From NCBI GenBank assembly GCA_022842065.1, contig JALHQH010000011.1:186001-250000 (forward strand): DNA of 64,000 bases, written 5' to 3'. Positions 57,542-64,000 of this stretch are shown one piece after another. Source of the stretch: Caldilineaceae bacterium (GTDB lineage Bacteria; Chloroflexota; Anaerolineae; Caldilineales; Caldilineaceae). The notes under the pieces were generated by a model. That model was not told the origin of the DNA. It worked only from the letters and a program-made list of their open reading frames with translations, and did not search any database. Both the position numbers and the translations under genes were made by a program. Within the stretch, counting starts at the first letter, position 1; the number at the start of each line of letters is the position of its first letter.

Positions 57542-60088
57542 ATGGCAAAACAACTTCATCGCAATCCTTTTGTGCTGCTGCCCGTCATCCTCGGCGCGTT
57601 GACGGGGCTTGTGCTGCTCTGGGGCCTCTTGCTCTGGTCGGCAGCGGCTGTCCATGCCCGCTCGGACGCAACGGCTGCCCAGGGGGGGCTCACCTGTGCT
57701 ACCGTGAATACAGTCACCCACACCGAGTGTATTACCCTGCTGGCGTTGTACAGCGCCACCAACGGCACGCAGTGGATCACCCAGACCAACTGGGGGCTAC
57801 AGAGCCCCAGTGCGCCCTGTGATTGGTATGGTGTGGTCTGCGAAGCCGGCCATGTCCGCCAATTGCTGCTCGCCGGCAATCGCCTGAGCGGCACGTTACC
57901 GTTAACTGTGGGCCAGCTTTCGGCGTTGACCAGTCTGCGGCTGGAAAATAATGCCCTGCGCGGTCGTGTCCCGCCCACGCTCTGCCGTCTGACACCCACC
58001 CTGACCGATCTCAGCTTGGCCTACAACGCGCTCTTTACAGGGCTTAAGCGGGTGCAGCAATGTCTCGCTGCGCTGGAGCCACAGTGGCTGGAAACCCAGA
58101 CCTTACCCGTGCGCAATCTGGCCGTTACCGAATTTTTCACCGATTCATTGCGTTTAACTTGGTCAACAAGGGGCTATCTCCAAGGTTATGTTGAGATTTA
58201 CGCTGCCACGCGCCCAGATGGTCCCTATACCTTACATGGTGTCACCGCTGATAAAAGCACTAACAGCTATCTGGCAACCGGGCTCACCCCAGGGACAAGC
58301 TACTTCTTTCGCGTCAATACCTTTACGCCGGCCCATGATGATCAACCCAACGCGCTGCGCAGCGTCGGGAATTTTGCGGCGGGTGTGACCAAGGCGACAA
58401 GCGGTAATGTGGTTGTGGCCGCCTACTTCCCGGCGGACAATGATCTCGCCGGCCAAATTGGCTATGTGACCAACCGCTTGCGCCTGGGCACCCTGCGTAA
58501 TCCCAACGTCAAAGTGGTACTTTTGGTCGATGGTGCCGGTACCGCGGATACCCATTTGATCGTGATTGCCAATGGCGCTCTTTCGAACACAAGTGTCGTC
58601 GTTGATGTTTGGGGCACGGGTGAACTAGACACCGCCGACCCAACCGTCCTGGCCTGGTTCCTTCAATATGTGCGTGAGAATTACCGCGCCACCCGCACCG
58701 TGGTCAGCCTGATCGGCCACGGGCTGGCCTTGGCTCCCGAAGTGGCCTGGCCGACGCCGACAACGGTCACCGCGGCCGCAGATCAGGTTGCGCCACACGG
58801 GGAGATCCCGGCCTTACCCCGTGAGTGGACCGACATGCCCAATGATGTCACCAACAACAGCTATATGAGCACGACCGATGTCGGCCAGGCGCTGCTGGCC
58901 GCAACGGGTAACGGGGCCAATCCCTTTGACCTGGTCTTCTTTGACCAATGTTTTCAGGGCAACCTCGATGCGCTCTATGAAGTACGCAAGACGGCGCGTG
59001 TCTTTGTCGCCTCGCCCAACTATGCCTGGCTGGCCGCGGCCTATGACAAATATCTGCTTGGTTTCACCCCCGCTGCAACCCCAGAGGAGATGGCCGAGAT
59101 GATCATCAACCGCTACCAGGGAACGCTTGATCGGCGCCATCCCAATGCGATCTTTTGGGTGCGGGGGAGTGATATCACCGCCATTGCCGCCCAAGTAAAC
59201 AACCTGGGTGACGCTTTGTCGGCGGCCTTACATGATGGGCAGAATGAAAAGATCAGTGCCAGTGTGCGCCAGAGCAAATATGTTGACACCACCCAATGTG
59301 GCAAGCGGGTGCTGCAACTTGGCCCGCCGGACGAATTAATCGGCCTTGAGACCTTCGGCCAGCAATTGCTGCTGCAATTTGGGCTGAACGATCCCTATGG
59401 TGTCGCCACGGCCCTCGATGGTCTACGCACGGCGATGAACGGTCTTAGCAAGATCAGCCGGGCCGGTGCTCCTTACATTGCGCCGGATGAATTCTGGGAG
59501 TATCGCGACTCGTTAACCATTCTCACGCCACTCCCGCGCAACAGTCCCTCCGGCGTGGCCTGGCGGGCCAGTATCTATCGCACCGATGCCCCCTTTACGG
59601 CGACCTGGACCCTGGATCCCACCCAGCCGGTGACCGTGACCACAAGTCTCGCCTATGCCCGCGAAGGACGCTGGGACGATTTTCTCGCCCGCTGGTATCA
59701 AAATCTCACCCCAACGGTTGGCCAATGGTGCAACTATATTCCGCCCGAACAGGTGGTCATCGCTGAAGCTGACCCGCTGACCCTGACCTTGGCCCTGAGT
59801 GATACAAATGGGATTACCCTTGACTGGACCGCGACTGACGACGACGCTGCCACCTCCTACTGGCTCTATCGCGATGCGCCGGATCGGATTAGCTGGACCG
59901 CAGTCGCGAGTATTCCCATCACCCAGCAGGCAACGACGGTTGGCGGGCTACTGGCAGGTGACTACCGCTTCCAACTCTTTGCCCGTAATGCCGAGGACGA
60001 ATTTGTCGCCCAATCAAATACGCTGACTGTGACTATCGCGTCGGCACCTGCACCGTCAAGTCTCTTTTTGCCCCTGGTTAGCCGCTAA
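57542..60088 (+). CDS. Exported clostripain-family (C11) peptidase with LRR and FN3 domains
   Basis: An 848-residue secreted protein. Residues 1-40 are a signal/membrane segment. About 55-165 is a plant-type LRR unit (ALYSATNGTQW, PCDWYGVVC, LLLAGNRLSGTLP, LRLENNALRG). An FN3 domain follows (about 185-280). The clostripain core runs about 285-540: VVAAYFPADNDL, His in SLIGHGLA and Cys in FFDQCFQGNLDALYE. A second FN3-like domain ends the protein, followed by SLFLPLVSR. It should cleave after basic residues outside the cell; the LRR part may bind a ligand. AGGAG precedes the ATG. Start and both catalytic residues are intact. Confidence 0.85.
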   Translation: MAKQLHRNPFVLLPVILGALTGLVLLWGLLLWSAAAVHARSDATAAQGGLTCATVNTVTHTECITLLALYSATNGTQWITQTNWGLQSPSAPCDWYGVVCEAGHVRQLLLAGNRLSGTLPLTVGQLSALTSLRLENNALRGRVPPTLCRLTPTLTDLSLAYNALFTGLKRVQQCLAALEPQWLETQTLPVRNLAVTEFFTDSLRLTWSTRGYLQGYVEIYAATRPDGPYTLHGVTADKSTNSYLATGLTPGTSYFFRVNTFTPAHDDQPNALRSVGNFAAGVTKATSGNVVVAAYFPADNDLAGQIGYVTNRLRLGTLRNPNVKVVLLVDGAGTADTHLIVIANGALSNTSVVVDVWGTGELDTADPTVLAWFLQYVRENYRATRTVVSLIGHGLALAPEVAWPTPTTVTAAADQVAPHGEIPALPREWTDMPNDVTNNSYMSTTDVGQALLAATGNGANPFDLVFFDQCFQGNLDALYEVRKTARVFVASPNYAWLAAAYDKYLLGFTPAATPEEMAEMIINRYQGTLDRRHPNAIFWVRGSDITAIAAQVNNLGDALSAALHDGQNEKISASVRQSKYVDTTQCGKRVLQLGPPDELIGLETFGQQLLLQFGLNDPYGVATALDGLRTAMNGLSKISRAGAPYIAPDEFWEYRDSLTILTPLPRNSPSGVAWRASIYRTDAPFTATWTLDPTQPVTVTTSLAYAREGRWDDFLARWYQNLTPTVGQWCNYIPPEQVVIAEADPLTLTLALSDTNGITLDWTATDDDAATSYWLYRDAPDRISWTAVASIPITQQATTVGGLLAGDYRFQLFARNAEDEFVAQSNTLTVTIASAPAPSSLFLPLVSR

Positions 60089-60124
60089 AAGGTAAAAAGT
60101 AACCATGCATGGGTAGTGGTGTGC

Positions 60125-60194
60125 TCAGGTGCGTCGCACTGTCCAGCGCGAAGTGGCGTCTACGATCATCGTTTGGACAGTGCGACGCACCTGA
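60125..60194. repeat. 21-bp-arm perfect inverted repeat
   Basis: Arms 60125-60145 and 60174-60194 (caggtgcgtcgcactgtcca core) are exact, loop of 28. Located just after the peptidase gene. Confidence 0.75.
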
Positions 60195-60198
60195 ATCG

Positions 60199-60268
60199 TT
60201 TGCCCGATGGGGGCAGCTTAGCACAAGCACTTGCACACACTGCCATTCAACCCTCCCCATCGGGCAAA
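60199..60268. repeat. 14-bp-arm inverted repeat
   Basis: Arms 60199-60212 (tttgcccgatgggg) and 60255-60268 (ccccatcgggcaaa) are exact. Directly after the preceding inverted repeat, so both form a tandem pair of hairpins in the gap. Confidence 0.65.
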
Positions 60269-60348
60269 TCTTTCTACACCACTCCCATTGTGTTGACCGT
60301 GTCCATCCTGCCGCCATTAGACAAAGTGCGAAATCACGCTCGATCCCC

Positions 60349-60708
60349 ATGTCAGATCTTGCTGAAATGCCACTTGACCACTTGTCCCTTTACTGTCAGT
60401 TGCCGCTGCCGGCCTCGCGGCCGTGGTGCGAAGCGGCTTGGTCTGAATTACATCGCCGTTTCCTGACGGGCAATGCGGCTGCTTGGGATACATTGGTTCG
60501 TTTGCTTTGGCCCACTCTGCTGGGCTGGATCTATGCCCAGCAACCCGATCTGTCGCCGCTGGTTGCGGTTGAAATCGCCCAACGCATGCTGATGCAGTAC
60601 AACTTTGCCCAACGCCGTAACAGTCCACTGTTGCAACCCTTCACCACAGCCCAGTTGGCCGCGTCCCTGCAAGGGCAAATTCGCGCGCTGCTCTGGCGTG
60701 AAGCGTAG
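60349..60708 (+). CDS. Small protein resembling ECF sigma region 2
   Basis: A 119-residue protein starting at the ATG at 60349. The pattern HRRFLTGNAAAWDTLVRLLW, then VAVEIAQRMLMQY and a final helix (SLQGQIRALLWREA), is like the region 2 fold of ECF sigma factors (GD-AF-LV, DAEDL-Q). Region 4 is absent and the protein stops 23 bp before the end of a STAND-type regulator gene on the other strand. It could be an anti-termination or regulatory adaptor, or a truncated sigma factor. Upstream in-frame codons run through the inverted repeats and are rejected. Confidence 0.5.
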   Translation: MSDLAEMPLDHLSLYCQLPLPASRPWCEAAWSELHRRFLTGNAAAWDTLVRLLWPTLLGWIYAQQPDLSPLVAVEIAQRMLMQYNFAQRRNSPLLQPFTTAQLAASLQGQIRALLWREA

Positions 60709-60731
60709 GTCAAGCGTCCCTACGGTACCAC

Positions 60732-63458
60732 CTATGAAGCCTCTGCGGGGATAAGGTTTGCTAATAGGGCTGCGATTTGTTCGATTTCAATCGTTACGCC
60801 AATCTGGCGGTAGATCGTCAGCGCCTGTTGTAAGGCGTCTGTCGCCGCGGCTGGCTGCGCGGCGGCCAGATAAAGTTCCCCCAGCGCGCGCCAGGTCGGC
60901 CCCAATGCCCATAGATCTTGCAGCGATTCGCCCACGGCAATGGCTTCGCGGCACAACTGTTCGCCTTCCGGATAGCGCCCCTGAGAACGGCGCACCTCGC
61001 CGAGCAGATAAAGACAATAGGCGCGGACGACAATCTCTTCTCGCGCCAGTCCCTGCTGGGCGTACTGCTCCGCCTGGGCCAGATCGCCCACATAGAGCCA
61101 GGCTTGGGCCAGATAAGTCTCGTTGATCGCCTGCCAATAGCCATGGTTTAACGTTTGAAAAAAAGCCAGCGCAGTGGTGGCGGGGCCAATGGCCTCCTGA
61201 TAATGATGGCGCAGGAGATAGGCAAAGGCCAACCCCGAATTGACCATCCCGGTGGCGCAGATGACATTGCCGGCGGCTTGATAGTGGCGGCCAGCCTTTT
61301 GTAGATAATCAACCGCAATCGCCAATGCGCCATGGCGCGCTTCGAGAATGCCCCATGCCTCATAGACCTTGGCCCGTTGATGGTCGGTGCCGCCGCTTTC
61401 GGCCAAGGCCAATGCTTGCTGATAGTGGGTCCGTGCGGCCGCCACGTGCCCGGCATTGTCGGCCAATTCGCCTTGGAGCACTTCCAAGTTTAACTGCGCC
61501 TGCTGTACCGCCGCGGTCGTCTCGGCAATGTCACCCAGATAGACCAGCGCGCGCCGCCCAATCTCAATGTGGATTTCGAGTTCTTGGGTGGCGCGCAACT
61601 TGGTAATCTGCTCCAGGCTGCGCCGATATTCGGCTAGCGCACGGTCAATGTCACCGGTCTCCGCCAGCAAGGTGCCGCGCAGCGTATGGGCTTGCACGGT
61701 ACTGGGGGCAGCGCTCGGCCAGGTGGTCTGCTCCATCACTTGCAAGCCCTCTTGGGCCCGGCCGGCCCGGACATAGAGGGGCGCGAGTAACAGCGCCAGC
61801 GCTTGTTGATCGGCAAAGGTCGGGAGTGGGCTTTGGGTCAGCGGTGTAAAGAGGGCAAGCGCTGCCTCCACCTGCCCCTGATCGATCTCCTGCTGACGAT
61901 GGGTAAACCAGTTCCAGATCGCCAACTCGGGGTGCCCGGCTTGGATATAGTGCCAGGCCGCGGCGGTAAAACGACTGCGCTCGGCCAGCAAATGGGCGGC
62001 GGCCAGGTGTAGCGCTTGGCGGCGGCCAGCCGGCAACTGGCCATAGATCAGCTCGCGAAAGGCGGGGTGGAGCGTAAGGCCATCCCCGCCTACGGTTTCG
62101 GCCAACCCCAATGTCAGCAGCGCGTTGATGCCTTTCTGGTTGCTGCGCCAGCCATCGCGCGGCGCGCTGCCTTGGAAGACGGCTAATTCTTGGAGCAAGG
62201 TCAACTCACCTGGGGCCAGATGTTGCCGTAGCCGCGCCATGACCCAATCTAGCGCAACCGGCGTGGTCAAAGTTTTGAGCGTTTCGCTCAATGCCGCCCC
62301 CCGTTGATGCAGGGCAATAAAGAGGCGCAACAAGAGCCCATTGCCGCGTGTCACCTGTAGCAACCGCGCTTGTGCGGCTGGATCGAGGGTGATCCGTGCA
62401 CTTTTTAAGAGCATGGGCAGCTCCGCCGCGGTCAACGGGGTGAGGGTAATCAGACAATCTGACTGCGGCTGGAGCAGCACTTTTTGGCCGATTAAGAGCA
62501 GCGGCGCGCCGGCGCGCACCGCTTGGGCTAAATCCTCCAGAAAGGCACGCAGCCGGCTATGCTCCTGTGAATCATGCAACTCATCGGCTAAGAGTAGGTC
62601 CACTTCATCAAAACAGAACAGGGGTGGGGTCGCGCGCAGATCGAAGAGATGTTGGCGCAAGACGGCCATGGCACTGGTTGCGTTGACCTGCTGTGGCTCG
62701 GTATTAAGATGGAGCCACAGCGCCGAGGCCCCCTGTTGATGGAGAAAGTAGGCCAAGGTAAAGAGCAACTGATCCAGATGATCGGTTAAGCCGGGGCGGA
62801 ATGTGTACCAAAAGACGCCCCCCTTGCGCCAGCGCGCGGCCAGGTGCGCCCCCATGCTCGTCTTACCCAAACCACCCCCGCCCACCAGTTGCACAACATG
62901 CCCTTCTACCAACCCCGCCTGCGCCTGCTCCAACTGGGTCTCTCGGCCAAAGAGGGGGGCGGTTTCCGGTTGTTCCAAGCGCAGCGCCGGGCGCAGCGCT
63001 TGGACCAGGGTCGCGCCCAGGGTTTCGACCGCCCGCTCCAGATAGCGATAGTAGGTCGAGCGGCCCAGGGCGAGCAGCTTTACGATTTCGTTTTGTTTAG
63101 GCCGTGGCTCAGCAAAATAGGTTAAGAACAAGATGGCCTGCCCGTGGGTTTCCAAATCGGGGGGATAATGACAAACTGCTTCCCATAACAGACCTTGGAG
63201 TGCATTTTTGGTGCGCGCTTCCCACTGGTGCCAGATGACGCGCAATCGTTCGTCGATCGCGGCCAACCCCGTCAAGATGACTTGACGTTTGCGCGGCGCG
63301 ACGGTCGTCGCCCCCGCAAAAAAGAGCGAAGCCAGCGGTGAGCGCTTCTCTAACCATTCATTGTCATCCACATGTTCCAGCGTTTGGCGCAAGGTCTGCA
63401 TAAAGCGATCCGGGACGGTGGCGATCGGAGGTGCGCTTGGTGATTTGGTAGTACTCAT
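60732..63458 (-). CDS. STAND-type ATPase regulator with N-terminal HTH and TPR repeats
   Basis: A 908-residue protein. Residues 120-145 form a helix-turn-helix-like segment (KQNEIVKLLALGRSTYYRYL). The NB-ARC-like ATPase starts near residue 170 with FGRETQLEQA, P-loop GGGGLGKTS (193-201), Walker B LFCFDEVDLLL near 300. About 480-900 are TPR units (LLAETGDIDRALAEYRRSLE, YLAQAWLYVGDLAQAEQYA). The architecture is that of signal-transducing STAND NTPases, with an unusual N-terminal rather than C-terminal DNA-binding part. The ligand and targets are unknown. Divergent from the exported-protein gene at 63760, which it may regulate. Confidence 0.8.
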   Translation of the reverse strand: MSTTKSPSAPPIATVPDRFMQTLRQTLEHVDDNEWLEKRSPLASLFFAGATTVAPRKRQVILTGLAAIDERLRVIWHQWEARTKNALQGLLWEAVCHYPPDLETHGQAILFLTYFAEPRPKQNEIVKLLALGRSTYYRYLERAVETLGATLVQALRPALRLEQPETAPLFGRETQLEQAQAGLVEGHVVQLVGGGGLGKTSMGAHLAARWRKGGVFWYTFRPGLTDHLDQLLFTLAYFLHQQGASALWLHLNTEPQQVNATSAMAVLRQHLFDLRATPPLFCFDEVDLLLADELHDSQEHSRLRAFLEDLAQAVRAGAPLLLIGQKVLLQPQSDCLITLTPLTAAELPMLLKSARITLDPAAQARLLQVTRGNGLLLRLFIALHQRGAALSETLKTLTTPVALDWVMARLRQHLAPGELTLLQELAVFQGSAPRDGWRSNQKGINALLTLGLAETVGGDGLTLHPAFRELIYGQLPAGRRQALHLAAAHLLAERSRFTAAAWHYIQAGHPELAIWNWFTHRQQEIDQGQVEAALALFTPLTQSPLPTFADQQALALLLAPLYVRAGRAQEGLQVMEQTTWPSAAPSTVQAHTLRGTLLAETGDIDRALAEYRRSLEQITKLRATQELEIHIEIGRRALVYLGDIAETTAAVQQAQLNLEVLQGELADNAGHVAAARTHYQQALALAESGGTDHQRAKVYEAWGILEARHGALAIAVDYLQKAGRHYQAAGNVICATGMVNSGLAFAYLLRHHYQEAIGPATTALAFFQTLNHGYWQAINETYLAQAWLYVGDLAQAEQYAQQGLAREEIVVRAYCLYLLGEVRRSQGRYPEGEQLCREAIAVGESLQDLWALGPTWRALGELYLAAAQPAAATDALQQALTIYRQIGVTIEIEQIAALLANLIPAEAS

Positions 63459-63759
63459 AACATAACTCGCTTACTTTGTGTTAATTATTGAGACATTTTT
63501 GCGCAAAGTTGGGACTTTTTGGGGCGGCAGCCGCACTCATCTATGATAGGATGGCAACACCCAAGGTGCTACTGGCACCGCAATGTCATTAAGCGTTTTC
63601 GTGTCAATCGTAGACACTGAGCAATGAATCGTTGCCAGTGAAACTTCCCGGCTGATCACTTTCTTACTGCACACTGCTGACGGCTAACTTAACGACATTG
63701 ACTGGCACCTACTCACGAATCGTTATTGACATAGATCGATTAAATAGAGGAGCGAGAGT
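63459..63759. other. 301-bp divergent intergenic region
   Basis: Lies between the STAND regulator (minus) and the exported protein (plus). Contains partly matching inverted words caatgtcattaag (63580-63592) and cttaacgacattg (63687-63699), and ggtgctactggcacc. A strong promoter was not identified. Confidence 0.5.
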
Positions 63760-64000
63760 ATGAATCAACGATCCGAACGCAAGCGTTATCTACCCTATTG
63801 GCTGATCCTGATCTTTGTGGCCGCTTTGTTGCCGATCTCACCAGATGGATCAATGGGCAGTGCGGTGGTCTTTGCCCAAAATGTGCCACCTGCGTGTTTG
63901 AATGATAGTGGGCAGCCGGTCCGCACCGCACCGGTCATCGGTGCGTGGGCATTGGCGCTCAACTTCAACCATGCCCCCTCCGCTACCACCACCATCGGCT
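63760..64000 (+). CDS. Exported protein, 5' part (runs off the window)
   Basis: An ATG at 63760 follows GAGGAG by about 8 nt. The frame is open to the window end (80 residues). The start MNQRSERKRYLPYWLILIFV is a signal peptide, cleaved probably after VFAQ. The mature part (NVPPACLNDSGQPVRTAP) is not recognised. It is divergent from the STAND regulator, whose likely target promoter region it shares. Confidence 0.75.
   Translation, partial: MNQRSERKRYLPYWLILIFVAALLPISPDGSMGSAVVFAQNVPPACLNDSGQPVRTAPVIGAWALALNFNHAPSATTTIG

Noticed and set aside
60109..60348. 80-codon N-terminal extension of the sigma-like protein
   Set aside because: It reads through two perfect inverted repeats and has no similarity to the domain that follows.
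1..64000. tRNA, rRNA, origin or prophage
   Set aside because: No T-loop or rRNA motifs, DnaA-box clusters, integrase or phage structural genes were seen on either strand.

Overview
The window most resembles a filamentous or heterotrophic member of the Chloroflexota (Anaerolineae/Caldilineae type). This is inferred from gene content, not from a marker gene: no rRNA or tRNA gene was seen. Pointers are two sugar ABC operons led by RR-type lipoprotein binding proteins, a CSLREAI beta-helix protein, Thr-Pro linkers of the TPTPTNTP kind, DUF4058 proteins, large TPR regulators, exported proteins ending in a short LP-containing tail, and intergenic arrays of short degenerate words. Most genes have a moderately GC-rich composition. 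Two AT-rich patches (about 22.1-24.6 kb and 35.4-36.5 kb) carry unrecognised or broken genes and look acquired.

Layout. 0-2.1 kb: 3' part of a CheR-PAS type histidine kinase. 2.2-16.5 kb: a sugar/sugar-acid block with an enolase-superfamily dehydratase, Gfo/Idh/MocA oxidoreductases, a HutC-type GntR regulator with a promoter and operator visible in front of it, a bicupin, two SPFH proteins, a ROK protein, a methyltransferase, an ABC sugar transporter and a phytanoyl-CoA dioxygenase-like enzyme. 16.6-22 kb: DUF1996 exported protein, SDR, acyl carrier protein, a 0.94 kb non-coding region with two candidate small RNAs in tandem, a PlsC-type acyltransferase, a DUF429 protein and a beta-carbonic anhydrase. 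22-28.6 kb: accessory region with an unknown gene pair, a broken EAD-like/SH3-like gene, HAD and GTPase genes, a decayed VapBC module and a DUF4058 gene. 28.8-38.1 kb: rhamnonate dehydratase-like enzyme, oxidoreductase, PAP2 phosphatase, exported proteins, ceramidase-like hydrolase, a possible nuclease pair next to a second DUF4058 gene, and a phosphoesterase. 38.3-44.7 kb: a LacI-controlled operon (LacI, binding protein, two permeases, GH32 fructosidase). 44.8-48.1 kb: sarcosine-oxidase-like enzyme, VOC protein, sulfatase. 48.5-64 kb: giant beta-helix protein, retropepsin-like protease with RimK, TPR-wHTH protein, LRR-clostripain peptidase, a sigma region 2-like small protein, a STAND-type regulator and the start of an exported protein.

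How the parts fit. The two transporter operons, the dehydratases, the Gfo/Idh enzymes, the sulfatase and GH32 point to scavenging of plant- or EPS-derived sugars and sugar acids. Regulation is unusually readable at two places: a GTNTANAC operator beside the GntR promoter, and a LacI promoter with one palindrome across its -35 and another abutting its -10. Both ABC operons place palindromes between the binding-protein gene and the first permease gene. The intergenic DNA is rich in long perfect palindromes, terminal-inverted-repeat elements and word arrays. The least explained items are the tandem small-RNA candidates, the shared C-terminal LP tail of exported proteins, and the EAD-like locus broken next to a perfect palindrome.
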